Origin: CBDCWA01 sp046048295
GTDB taxonomy: Bacteria > Pseudomonadota > Alphaproteobacteria > Rhizobiales > Hyphomicrobiaceae
Assembly: GCA_046048295.1 (NCBI GenBank)
Contig: JBJOGJ010000166.1
Location: forward strand, 1-8,769
Length of the DNA: 8,769 bases
Direction: 5' to 3'
Each line of letters begins with the position of its first letter. Position 1 is the stretch's first letter. Positions 1-6,571 of this stretch are shown here, piece after piece. The position numbers were made by a program, and so were the translations under genes. The notes beneath the pieces are model-generated. The model was given only the letters and a program-made list of their open reading frames with translations, did not search any database and was not told where the DNA came from.

Positions 1-543
1 GGACGGCCCCATGACGATCAGCAATACGCCACCGATCGCAGGGCCCATCAGAAAGCCCAGATGCCGCGCCGTCGCCATCAATCGCACAGCACTCGGAAGT
101 TCATCCTTGCCGACGATATCGTGGATCAGCAATTGCGCTGCCGGTGACCACAGCACGCCAGCCAGACCGTGGATCGTCAGCAGCACCACCGCATGCCACA
201 TCTGGAGGCTATCGGTCAGGAAAAGAACGCCCCAACCGAGGGAGGCGAGCATGAACAAGCCCATGCCGGCCTGTATGATACGGCGCGGGTCATAGCGGTC
301 GGCAAGTGCGCCGGAATAGATCGAAAACAACAGGAACGGGAGCCAGTGGGAGAGGATAGCGAAGCCACCCAGAGCCGGCGATTTGAACTTCTCGTAGATC
401 ATCCAATAAGAGATCACGTGCTCGATGCTGTCGGCCATCATGGCCAGCATCGCGCCGACATAATAGATGCGGAAGCCGCTGTGACGGAGTGCTGCAAACG
501 AGCGCTTGGTCTCAGTGCCGGAACCTGATGCGGCCTCGGTCAT
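1..543 (-). CDS. Major facilitator superfamily transporter, N-terminal part (runs off left edge)
   Basis: This is an inner-membrane secondary transporter of the major facilitator superfamily; the substrate cannot be told. The minus strand is open from the window edge to an ATG at 543, giving 181 residues of the N-terminal half with no stop. Visible features are a short polar N-terminus (residues 1-20), a first hydrophobic segment at about 24-45, and further membrane segments at about 59-77, 92-110, 117-138 and 162-178. The loop after the second segment carries the MFS motif A as GALADRYDPRR (about 78-88), the hallmark of the family. The pattern resembles the MFS_3/EntS-like exporter branch, which is an inference from general resemblance. 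The start is supported by AAGAGGA at 551-557, 7 bases upstream. It is transcribed away from the TPR-protein gene, so the two share the 254-bp gap. The C-terminal half lies outside the window. Confidence 0.88.
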   Translation of the reverse strand, partial: MTEAASGSGTETKRSFAALRHSGFRIYYVGAMLAMMADSIEHVISYWMIYEKFKSPALGGFAILSHWLPFLLFSIYSGALADRYDPRRIIQAGMGLFMLASLGWGVLFLTDSLQMWHAVVLLTIHGLAGVLWSPAAQLLIHDIVGKDELPSAVRLMATARHLGFLMGPAIGGVLLIVMGPS

Positions 544-797
544 CGGACGTTCCTCTTATTAATATTGTGACCGGCAATCCTAGCTCCGGAGAATGCGGAT
601 GGCGAGCCCACTAGCAGCAGAGCAGGTCAGTTCACTGCGAAAGCTTCGCCGCCGCCCAACGATTGACCGGGATAACTCGACCACCGCACTTGCTGCCCGA
701 CGACGCAGGCATACTCTCCGGCTACCGGCGCATCGACCGATTCGGCCCTGCGCACGCGTTGCAACGGCACTTCGAAACCGCACCGAAGGGAGCGCTC
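544..797. other. Divergent intergenic region between the MFS gene and the TPR-protein gene
   Basis: These 254 bases separate two divergent start codons and should hold promoters for both genes. The end next to the MFS gene is A/T-rich (TTATTAATATTGTGA at about 557-571), unlike the surrounding GC-rich DNA, and may include its -10 region. I could not place a convincing -35/-10 pair for either gene. An 8-bp palindrome CTCCGGAG lies at 584-591. Open frames cross this region, but none has a supported start or a recognisable product. Confidence 0.4.
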
Positions 798-1985
798 ATG
801 CCTATGGGGATCGTGCGATCGTCTATCGCAACCGTCGCACTGGGTATCCTGGTCACAGCAATGCCCGGTATATCCTTCGGCGCCGATCCGCTGGTGGCCG
901 GTGTGAAGGCATTCGAGCAGGGCAAGTTCTCCCAGGCCATCGCGCTCATGACCTCCGTATTCGACGACAAGAACAGGACACGGGCCGACGCCGCGACTGC
1001 ACTATATTACCGTGGCAAAGCCCAACTCAGCCTGGACCGCTCCGCAGCTGCCCTATCCGATCTGAAGGCCGCGCTCTGGCTGAACGAGCTTTCCGCAACC
1101 AACCGGGAAGATGCAAAGCGTCTGCAAGCCGGCATCCTGAAAGCCGCAGGAATCGACCCGGGTCCCGCAGCCGGCGAGCCCGCACGGCGCGCCGCTCACA
1201 CGCCGCCACCAACAGCCACCAGACAGCCGCCGGCTCCGTGGTCGACAACGCGTCAGCGCCCGCCCAGCACACCCCCGCAAGCGACGGCGAAAACGTGGGC
1301 AGCTCCGGCCGAGACAGTTGCCAGTCGCGAACTCCCTCCCGCGGTACGAATCATACCCGCTCCTATTCCGGCACCCGTTCCGGCTCCCGTCGCTGCGTCC
1401 AAACCGGCAATCAGCGCTTCGCTGCCCACACCCGAGCCGGCAACGCCGAAGCAGGCTCGGACCGCCACCCCTTGGTTGAATCGCACTGTCCCCGCCGCCC
1501 CAATCGTCACGGGCGCCATTCCAAAGAGCGAACAGCAGCCAGCCGCAGCGAAGATTCCCGAACCTGTGCGTCCTGCCGCTTTCCAAGTCGAAGCGGAAAG
1601 GCCCGCCGCGACGGTACCAAAGCGGACGGTCGTGGCACCGACACCTGCTACGACGTTCTCAGCTCCGAAGCGGTCAGCTGAACCGCCACCATCGACACCT
1701 GCGCCTCCCGCCACTGTCACAACCGCTGCAGTCCCGTCTCAAGCCCAGACGTCCGGCCAGGCCTCCGCCACAGAGCCTGCGACATCGCCAGGCCTGCCCA
1801 GTGTTTCCTCGCTGACCGGCTGGCTCGATATGCCTTCCCCCGTAGATGCAGACCTCGCAGAGGCCAAGCACCTCCAGGCGCAGCGCATGGAGCGGATCAA
1901 GTTGCACAACCAGATGATGCGCCAGAGCATCGAGGCAGAGCGCGCAACCGCAGCACGTCCTTCGGGTTCCAACGGCAGCAACTGA
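798..1985 (+). CDS. Exported TPR-like, Pro/Ala-rich protein of unknown function
   Basis: I do not recognise a named family. The ATG at 798 is preferred over an in-frame start at 663 because GAAGGGAG (785-792) lies 5 bases upstream and the protein then begins with a signal peptide: MPMGIVR, a hydrophobic stretch to about residue 22, and a likely cleavage near SFG/AD (28-29). The mature protein has three parts. Residues 31-98 hold two helical hairpins that look like tetratricopeptide repeats (AFEQGKFSQAIALM and YYRGKAQLSLDRSAAALSDL). Residues about 120-340 are very rich in Pro, Ala and Thr, including three (I/V)PAP units from residue 186, and are probably disordered. The C-terminus (about 345-390) is a charged helix rich in Lys, Arg, Glu and Gln. 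Without the start correction it would be 440 residues; as called it is 395. The layout suggests a periplasmic or envelope-spanning interaction protein, but this is inference. Confidence 0.8.
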   Translation: MPMGIVRSSIATVALGILVTAMPGISFGADPLVAGVKAFEQGKFSQAIALMTSVFDDKNRTRADAATALYYRGKAQLSLDRSAAALSDLKAALWLNELSATNREDAKRLQAGILKAAGIDPGPAAGEPARRAAHTPPPTATRQPPAPWSTTRQRPPSTPPQATAKTWAAPAETVASRELPPAVRIIPAPIPAPVPAPVAASKPAISASLPTPEPATPKQARTATPWLNRTVPAAPIVTGAIPKSEQQPAAAKIPEPVRPAAFQVEAERPAATVPKRTVVAPTPATTFSAPKRSAEPPPSTPAPPATVTTAAVPSQAQTSGQASATEPATSPGLPSVSSLTGWLDMPSPVDADLAEAKHLQAQRMERIKLHNQMMRQSIEAERATAARPSGSNGSN

Positions 1986-2058
1986 CGGATATTCACTACG
2001 CCATTCACTGGATTTTGTCGCGATTGCAAGGGAACCGCGCTGCCCAAACGGCTAGGCA
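1986..2058. other. Convergent intergenic spacer between the TPR-protein gene and aapM
   Basis: These 73 bases lie between two converging stop codons. A 7-bp direct repeat ATTCACT occurs at 1991-1997 and 2003-2009. A 6-bp inverted repeat GGCTAG-GCA-CTAGCC at 2050-2064 spans the aapM stop codon but has no adjoining T-tract. I see no convincing intrinsic terminator for either gene. Confidence 0.4.
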
Positions 2059-3141
2059 CTAGCCTCCGGCAGCCAGCCGCTTCTCGAGCCTCTGGCTGTA
2101 GGCAGCCATCGCATAGCAGAACGCGAAGTAGACCAGCGCGGCCGCGACCAGCCCCTCGACATAATACGACCGCCAATCTGGATCGGTCCCGGCGAGGCGC
2201 ACCGCACCGAGGAAGTCGAAGAGACCAATTACGATGATGAGGCTCGTATCCTTGAAGATAGAAATGAAGTTGTTGACCATCGGCGGAATAACAATCCGCA
2301 ACGCCTGAGGCAGAATTATCAGGCTCATTTTCTCCCAGTAGCCGAGCCCCAAGGCGTCGGCAGCCTCGTACTGACCGCGAGGAATCGCTTGCAGACCCGC
2401 CCGCACGACCTCGGCGGTATAGGCGCCAGCAAACAGGATTATCCCGACCTGGGCTCTGAGAAGCTTGTTGATGGTGATCCCTTCGGGGAGGAAGAGCGGG
2501 ATCATCAGGCTGGCCATGAAGAGAATGGTTATGAGCGGCACGCCTCGCACGAGCTCGATGAATCCGACCGACAGCGCCTTGATCGCTGGCAGGTCGGAGG
2601 TCCGCCCAAGCGCAAGCAGAATTCCGATCGGCACCGAGAACACGATGGCATTGACCGAAAGGATGAGGGTTACCGGAAGACCACCCCATTTCTCCGTTGC
2701 CACATAAGGCAGCCCCAGCACCCCGCCGAACATAAGCACCGACATCGCAACGATGCCGGCGAGCCAGCTGAGCCACAGCCACCGCCCCCAGAACCCTGCA
2801 CGCAGCGTCACGACTATCAGCCCGATGAGTAACACCATCGTTGCCAGCGGCCGCCACTGCTCCTCGTACGGATAAGTCCCGAACAGCATGACACGGTGCT
2901 TCTCTGCAATGAACCCCCAGCAAGCGCCCTTTGCCTTCTGGCAAACGGCAGGGTCTGGCTGCCAGACCGCACTCAGCACGGCCCAGTCGATGATCCTGGG
3001 CAGCACCATGGCCAGGACGACCGCGAGCACGATGGTGATGACACTGTTCAGGCGGCTGTTGAAGAGATGCGCCCTTACCCATTCGCCGAAATCTCCAAGG
3101 CGCGGTGCAGCAGTCGGCGTGCTTTGGGATGTAGCGTTCAC
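2059..3141 (-). CDS. aapM: General L-amino acid ABC transporter, permease subunit AapM
   Basis: AapM is one of the two inner-membrane permeases of the broad-specificity L-amino acid importer and pairs with AapQ to form the channel driven by AapP. The protein is 360 residues. Residues about 31-50 form a first membrane helix. A conserved extracytoplasmic stretch follows that is typical of AapM (KGACWGF about 71-77, GTYPYEEQWRP about 88-98). More helices lie at about 99-113, 121-145, 155-180, 195-217, 232-250 and 328-346. The EAA loop that contacts the ATPase is EAADALGLGYWEKMSLIILP at 259-278. I chose GTG at 3141 because GGAGAG (3147-3152) is 5 bases upstream and it leaves 1 base after the aapQ stop. 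An ATG at 3171 would lie inside aapQ and add an unlikely WW-containing leader. It is the last gene of the operon. Confidence 0.93.
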   Translation of the reverse strand: MNATSQSTPTAAPRLGDFGEWVRAHLFNSRLNSVITIVLAVVLAMVLPRIIDWAVLSAVWQPDPAVCQKAKGACWGFIAEKHRVMLFGTYPYEEQWRPLATMVLLIGLIVVTLRAGFWGRWLWLSWLAGIVAMSVLMFGGVLGLPYVATEKWGGLPVTLILSVNAIVFSVPIGILLALGRTSDLPAIKALSVGFIELVRGVPLITILFMASLMIPLFLPEGITINKLLRAQVGIILFAGAYTAEVVRAGLQAIPRGQYEAADALGLGYWEKMSLIILPQALRIVIPPMVNNFISIFKDTSLIIVIGLFDFLGAVRLAGTDPDWRSYYVEGLVAAALVYFAFCYAMAAYSQRLEKRLAAGG

Positions 3142-3142
3142 G

Positions 3143-4345
3143 TCATCTCTCCACCAGGCGCACGCGCGCATTGTACCAGTTCATGATGAGAGCGGTCAGG
3201 AGGCTCGTTGTCAGGTATACGATCATGATGATCGTCACCCCCTCGATCGCCTGACCTGTAATATTGATTGTCGACTGCGCAATGCTGACGAGGTCCGGAT
3301 AGCCGACCGCAACGGCGAGCGAGCTGTTCTTGATCAGGTTCAGATACTGGTTCGTCAGCGGCGGCACGATTACGCGCATCGCCTGTGGTAGCGTGATCTT
3401 CCTGAGGATCACTCCGTCGCTCAGCCCCAGCGCCCTCGCCGCTTCAATCTGTCCTCTGGGCACCGAGAGTATGCCTGCCCTGACGATCTCGCCAATGAAC
3501 GCCGACGTGTAGACGGTGAGGCCCAGCAGGACGGCCGCGAACTCCGGCGTTATCCTGCCACCCCCAGTAACATTGAAGGCACCCGCCTTGGGCACCTGCA
3601 TACCGGTGGGTGCGCCAAGTGCAAGCCAGGCAAGAAGTGGCAATCCGACGATCAGCCCCACGCTCCAGGGGCCTACGGCAATCCGCTCGCCCGTCTCCTG
3701 CTTGCGCCGGTCTGCCCATTTGGAAAGGAACCAGGCAACTATCACGCCCAAAGCCAATCCAATGAGGGCTCCCACCCACCCCGGATGCCACTCAGGCAAA
3801 GGAAAGTAGACACCGCGCTGCGTGAAGTAGACCCCGAGAACGGGTTCGACCTCTCGCGGACGCGGGAGGAAGCGATCGTTTATGAGGATCGAGTACCAAA
3901 GGATAATCTGCAGCAGCACCGGGATGTTGCGCATGAAGTGGATATACCCGGCCGTGAGCCAGGCAAGCAGTAGATTGTTCGACAGCGCGCCTACGCCGAC
4001 GAATACTCCGAGTAGGGTCGCCAGAACCAGCCCGATGAGCGAGACATGCAGCGTGTTCAGGAACCCGACAAGCAGCGCCCGACCGTAACTGGAGGCAGCG
4101 GAATATGAGATGAGGCTTTCTCCTATCGGAAAGCCTGCCTCACGTTCGAGAAAATCGTATCCGGTCCGAATATCCCGCTCGGCGATATTGTGGACTGTGT
4201 TCGCATAGAGGTACGACGCCACCGCCAGAACGATCGCAACGACCAACACCTGCCAGAATATACCCTGTACGGTTTGGTCGCGGAGGGCGACTGCCAGTCC
4301 ATTGGAGGCGCCCCGCGCTCCCGCATCCTCGCGCTGCCGTTCCAT
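3143..4345 (-). CDS. aapQ: General L-amino acid ABC transporter, permease subunit AapQ
   Basis: AapQ is the second permease of the L-amino acid importer and forms the membrane channel with AapM. From the ATG at 4345 the protein is 400 residues, the usual size for AapQ. A first membrane helix spans about 29-49. A periplasmic stretch follows (about 50-88, with GYDFLEREAGFPIGE). Further helices lie at about 91-118, 124-155, 190-207, 226-244, 269-290 and 366-388. The EAA loop for AapP docking is at 301-320 (EAARALGLSDGVILRKITLP). An upstream extension to 4492 is open but lies inside aapJ and reads as frame-shifted aapJ, so I reject it. The start is 8 bases after the aapJ stop. Its Shine-Dalgarno is weak (GGGG directly before the ATG), which suggests translation coupled to aapJ. 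Confidence 0.93.
   Translation of the reverse strand: MERQREDAGARGASNGLAVALRDQTVQGIFWQVLVVAIVLAVASYLYANTVHNIAERDIRTGYDFLEREAGFPIGESLISYSAASSYGRALLVGFLNTLHVSLIGLVLATLLGVFVGVGALSNNLLLAWLTAGYIHFMRNIPVLLQIILWYSILINDRFLPRPREVEPVLGVYFTQRGVYFPLPEWHPGWVGALIGLALGVIVAWFLSKWADRRKQETGERIAVGPWSVGLIVGLPLLAWLALGAPTGMQVPKAGAFNVTGGGRITPEFAAVLLGLTVYTSAFIGEIVRAGILSVPRGQIEAARALGLSDGVILRKITLPQAMRVIVPPLTNQYLNLIKNSSLAVAVGYPDLVSIAQSTINITGQAIEGVTIIMIVYLTTSLLTALIMNWYNARVRLVER
3147..3152 (-). promoter_or_regulatory. Ribosome binding site deciding the aapM GTG start
   Basis: GGAGAG on the minus strand lies inside the last codons of aapQ, 5 bases before the GTG at 3141. It supports a GTG start and tight translational coupling of aapM to aapQ. 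Confidence 0.65.
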
Positions 4346-4353
4346 GCCCCAGC

Positions 4354-5388
4354 TCAGCGGGCCGGCGGCGCATACATCATGCCGCCCTCTTTCCAGATCT
4401 GGTTCAGGCCGCGATCGAGTCCGAGCGGTTTGATATTCCGCTCCCAAATCTCTCCATAGTTGCCCGTCGCCTTGATGGCATTCACCGCCCACGCCTCGTC
4501 GAGCCCCAGCGCCTTGCCGAAGCCCGGATTGACGCCAAGCAGCCGAAGCACGGACGGGTTCTTGCTCTCCTTTGCCATCTGATCAACGTTTGCTTGCGTA
4601 ATCCCCATCTCCTCGGCTTCGATAAGCGCAAAGATGGTCCACTTCACGATGTCGAACAACTGGTCGTCACCGTGCCGGACCGCCGGCCCGAGCGGCTCTT
4701 TTGAGATGATCTCTGGAAGGATCAGATAATCGTCTGAACGGCCCTGCGGCGCATTCTTGACCCGGATTGCCGCAAGCGCGGACGCGTCAGCCGTAAACAC
4801 ATCACAGCGGTTTGCGAAGAACGCAGCGAGGATCTCCTGCAGATTGTCGATGACGACCGGCTTGTAACTCATACCCGTGGAACGGAAATAGTCGGACAGA
4901 TTGAGTTCGGTGGTCGTGCCCTGCTGCACACAGATGCTCGCCCCGTCGAGTTCCTTAGCACTCTTGACGCCGAGCTTCTTGGGGACCATGAACCCCTGAC
5001 CGTCGTAGAATGTCACGGCCGCAAAATTCAACCCCTGCTCCGAATCGCGCGTCAACGTCCACGTCGTATTGCGTGACAGCACGTCGATCTCACCGGTCTG
5101 CAGCGCAGTGAAACGCTGCGACGCATTGAGCGGCACGAACTTCACCTTCTCGCCGGAGCCAAAAATTGCGGCCGAGACGGCGCGGCAGACATCGACATCG
5201 AGCCCGATCCAGCGCCCTTTCGAATCCGTATTCGAGAACCCGCCCAGACCAGTGTTCACTCCACAGATAAGCTCACCTCGCTTCTTGATTGCGTCGAATG
5301 TCTGTCCTGCCACGGCGGCGGTCGTGCCCCCCACCTGCGCCATTGCTGCCGTGACGGCCACAACAGAAGCCAGGATGCTTTTCCTCAT
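4354..5388 (-). CDS. aapJ: General L-amino acid ABC transporter, periplasmic binding protein AapJ
   Basis: AapJ is the periplasmic receptor that binds L-amino acids and delivers them to AapQM. It belongs to the SBP_bac_3 (family 3) binding proteins. The protein is 344 residues, close to the usual AapJ length. It opens with a signal peptide (MRKSILASVV, hydrophobic to about 26) and a likely cleavage at AVA/GQ (27-28). Family features include KRGELICGVN (36-45), GLDVDVCRAV (62-71), the ligand-pocket region RFTALQTGEIDVLSRNTTWT (92-111), and the ICVQQGTTTELN stretch (152-163). I chose ATG at 5388 over the in-frame TTG at 5394 because AAAGGAG (5397-5403) is 8 bases from the ATG but only 2 from the TTG. 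It is followed closely by aapQ and preceded, after 116 bp, by aapP, which is unusual because aapJ is normally the first gene. Confidence 0.95.
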   Translation of the reverse strand: MRKSILASVVAVTAAMAQVGGTTAAVAGQTFDAIKKRGELICGVNTGLGGFSNTDSKGRWIGLDVDVCRAVSAAIFGSGEKVKFVPLNASQRFTALQTGEIDVLSRNTTWTLTRDSEQGLNFAAVTFYDGQGFMVPKKLGVKSAKELDGASICVQQGTTTELNLSDYFRSTGMSYKPVVIDNLQEILAAFFANRCDVFTADASALAAIRVKNAPQGRSDDYLILPEIISKEPLGPAVRHGDDQLFDIVKWTIFALIEAEEMGITQANVDQMAKESKNPSVLRLLGVNPGFGKALGLDEAWAVNAIKATGNYGEIWERNIKPLGLDRGLNQIWKEGGMMYAPPAR

Positions 5389-5504
5389 CGCCAAGTCTCC
5401 TTTCTCATTGCCCGCTTACATGGCGCACTTTCGTGTGCCGACGGATTCAGCCTGCCCCCGAAATGACGATGTCCTATCCGCCAGTCCGCATGCAGTGCCA
5501 TAAT
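5389..5504 (-). other. Intercistronic gap between aapP and aapJ with a GAAA-loop hairpin
   Basis: This 116-bp spacer is far longer than the 8- and 1-bp gaps later in the operon. On the transcribed strand, positions 5422-5439 can fold as GGCACAC-GAAA-GTGCGCC. The stem is 7 bp with one A-C mismatch and is closed by a GNRA-type tetraloop. No T-tract follows, so it is not a clear terminator. It could stabilise the downstream aapJ message or partly uncouple it from aapP. A separate promoter for aapJ is possible, but I could not place one. Confidence 0.45.
5397..5403 (-). promoter_or_regulatory. Ribosome binding site deciding the aapJ start
   Basis: AAAGGAG on the minus strand is a strong Shine-Dalgarno sequence. 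It sits 8 bases before the ATG at 5388 and only 2 bases before an alternative in-frame TTG at 5394, so it favours the ATG. Confidence 0.7.
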
Positions 5505-6281
5505 TCAGTGCCCCAGGATCTGCGCCAGGAACTGCTGAGCTCGTTCCGACTTCGGTGCCTCAAAGAATTGCTGCGGCGGTGCAACTTCAACGATCCTGCC
5601 GTAGTCCATGAAAACGATCCTGTCCGCCACAGACCGCGCGAATGCCATCTCGTGCGTTACGCACAACATTGTCATGCCGCTTTCTGCGAGCTCGATCATG
5701 ACATCGAGCACCTCCTTGATCATTTCCGGATCGAGGGCCGACGTCGGCTCGTCGAACAACATGATCTTGGGGTTCATGCACAAGGCGCGCGCGATGGCGA
5801 CACGTTGCTGCTGGCCGCCGGAAAGCTGCCCCGGATACTTGCCGGCTTGTTCGGGTATCTTGACGCGCTCGAGATAAAGCATCGCCGTGCGCTCCGCCGC
5901 CGCTCGCGGCACCTTGCGCACCCACTGCGGAGCCAGGCAAAGGTTGTCCAGGACCGTCAAGTGCGGGAACAGATTGAACTGCTGGAACACCATGCCCACC
6001 TCGGAGCGGACCTTTTCGATGTTCCTGACATCGTTATTGATCTCTATGCCGTCAACGATGATCCGCCCGCCCTGGTGCTGCTCCAGGTGATTGAGACACC
6101 TGAGCAGCGTGGACTTGCCGGACCCCGACGGCCCGCAAATTACGATCCGTTCGCTCCGCGCCACATCGAGGCTGACGTCCTGGAGCACATGCAAAGCACC
6201 GAACCACTTGTTGAGGCCCTCGACCTCGATAATGTGCCTGCCGGTCGGCCGTCGCGCGTCGTTGATCATCGTCGCGTGCAC
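5505..6281 (-). CDS. aapP: General L-amino acid ABC transporter, ATP-binding subunit AapP
   Basis: AapP is the cytoplasmic ATPase that powers uptake through AapQM. The protein is 258 residues, the normal length, and every ABC motif is intact: Walker A GPSGSGKST (50-58), Q-loop MVFQQFNLFPHLT (97-109), signature LSGGQQQR (153-160), Walker B IMLFDEP (173-179), D-loop SALD (181-184), and switch histidine VTHE (208-211). It looks like the polar amino acid class and closely resembles rhizobial AapP. I prefer the GTG at 6281 because AGGAGG (6286-6291) is 4 bases upstream. The in-frame ATG at 6269 (residue 5) would be 16 bases away; it changes only the first four residues. Here it is the first gene of the operon, whereas aapP usually comes last. 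That position would make it the most promoter-proximal product. Confidence 0.95.
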   Translation of the reverse strand: MHATMINDARRPTGRHIIEVEGLNKWFGALHVLQDVSLDVARSERIVICGPSGSGKSTLLRCLNHLEQHQGGRIIVDGIEINNDVRNIEKVRSEVGMVFQQFNLFPHLTVLDNLCLAPQWVRKVPRAAAERTAMLYLERVKIPEQAGKYPGQLSGGQQQRVAIARALCMNPKIMLFDEPTSALDPEMIKEVLDVMIELAESGMTMLCVTHEMAFARSVADRIVFMDYGRIVEVAPPQQFFEAPKSERAQQFLAQILGH

Positions 6282-6285
6282 ACCG

Positions 6286-6291
6286 CCTCCT
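6286..6291 (-). promoter_or_regulatory. Ribosome binding site deciding the aapP GTG start
   Basis: A perfect AGGAGG on the minus strand lies 4 bases before the GTG at 6281 and 16 bases before the ATG at 6269. The spacing favours the GTG start, though 4 bases is on the short side. Confidence 0.6.
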
Positions 6292-6331
6292 GCCCTGGTT
6301 GAACCATCGTTCTACTGAACTCACTTGATCG

Positions 6332-6360
6332 AATATGCCTGCCTCGACCACAAGTTACAA
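6332..6360 (-). promoter_or_regulatory. Candidate sigma-70 type promoter of the aapPJQM operon
   Basis: On the minus strand TTGTAA (6355-6360) and CATATT (6332-6337) are separated by exactly 17 bases. This resembles an alphaproteobacterial housekeeping promoter (TTG- at -35, TAT core at -10). Transcription would start near 6325, giving a leader of about 45 bases before the aapP GTG. It was assigned by eye only. Confidence 0.45.
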
Positions 6361-6370
6361 TGTTTCAAGG

Positions 6371-6400
6371 CCCGATTGGCGCAACGCCCCGCCAGTCGGG
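6371..6400. promoter_or_regulatory. 11-bp-arm inverted repeat upstream of the aapP promoter, candidate regulator site
   Basis: CCCGATTGGCG (6371-6381) and CGCCAGTCGGG (6390-6400) form an inverted repeat with one mismatch around an 8-base spacer. Its centre lies about 60 bases upstream of the proposed aapP start point, where activator sites often sit. No T-tract flanks it and no gene ends nearby, so a terminator is unlikely. The binding factor is unknown. Confidence 0.45.
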
Positions 6401-6473
6401 CAGAAAGAACTGCTGCCTACCTGCCACACTCGACAGCGCAAAAACATGTCACCGAGCGAAAGCTGCGTCGATT

Positions 6474-6501
6474 TTGACGCCGACATCTAAAAGGACATCA
6501 T
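6474..6501 (+). promoter_or_regulatory. Weak candidate promoter for the small exported protein gene
   Basis: TTGACG (6474-6479) and CATCAT (6496-6501) are separated by 16 bases, giving a good -35 and a fair -10. A small inverted repeat GCGTC-N6-GACGC (6465-6480) overlaps the -35. Transcription would begin near 6508, about 64 bases before the ATG at 6572. Confidence 0.3.
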
Positions 6502-6512
6502 TCTGCCAACTG

Positions 6513-6530
6513 TCGGGCGCACCCGCCCGA
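6513..6530 (+). promoter_or_regulatory. Perfect 7-bp hairpin in the proposed leader of the small exported protein gene
   Basis: TCGGGCG and CGCCCGA pair perfectly around a CACC loop. The hairpin would lie just after the proposed transcription start and 41 bases before the start codon. AATAAA follows instead of a T-run, so it is not a standard terminator. It may stabilise the mRNA or serve as a protein-binding site. Confidence 0.35.
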
Positions 6531-6571
6531 AATAAACCACCGTGAACCGCATCATCCGACGCAGGACCCAC

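Noticed and set aside
169..528. A 119-codon plus-strand frame at the left edge
   Set aside because: The minus strand here encodes MFS membrane helices with motif A; the plus frame is Glu/His/Arg-rich antisense shadow.
1353..1388. Three 12-bp imperfect repeats encoding (I/V)PAP, considered as a tandem repeat element
   Set aside because: They are in frame, few in number and fit ordinary low-complexity expansion within a Pro/Ala-rich coding region.
593..1681. A 362-codon plus-strand frame overlapping the TPR-protein gene
   Set aside because: The translation is rich in Arg, Ser, Thr and His without structure. The frame starting at 798 has a ribosome site, a signal peptide and TPR-like helices.
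1253..1720. A Gly/Ala-rich 155-codon minus-strand frame, resembling a glycine-rich protein
   Set aside because: It is the antisense reading of the Pro/Ala-rich region, where proline and alanine codons become glycine, alanine and arginine codons. No ribosome site supports it.
2050..2064. Short inverted repeat GGCTAG-GCA-CTAGCC at the aapM stop, considered as a terminator
   Set aside because: The stem is only 6 bp with a 3-base loop and has no T-tract on either side.
1739..3082. A 447-codon minus-strand frame across aapM and the end of the TPR-protein gene
   Set aside because: It is longer than aapM itself but reads as Arg/Gly/His-rich, low-complexity sequence with no membrane helices or motif. 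The aapM frame shows the EAA loop and helices. The long frame is a high-GC artefact.
5433..6302. A 289-codon plus-strand frame antisense to aapP
   Set aside because: aapP on the other strand has all ABC ATPase motifs. The antisense frame is Arg/His/Leu-rich without a domain.
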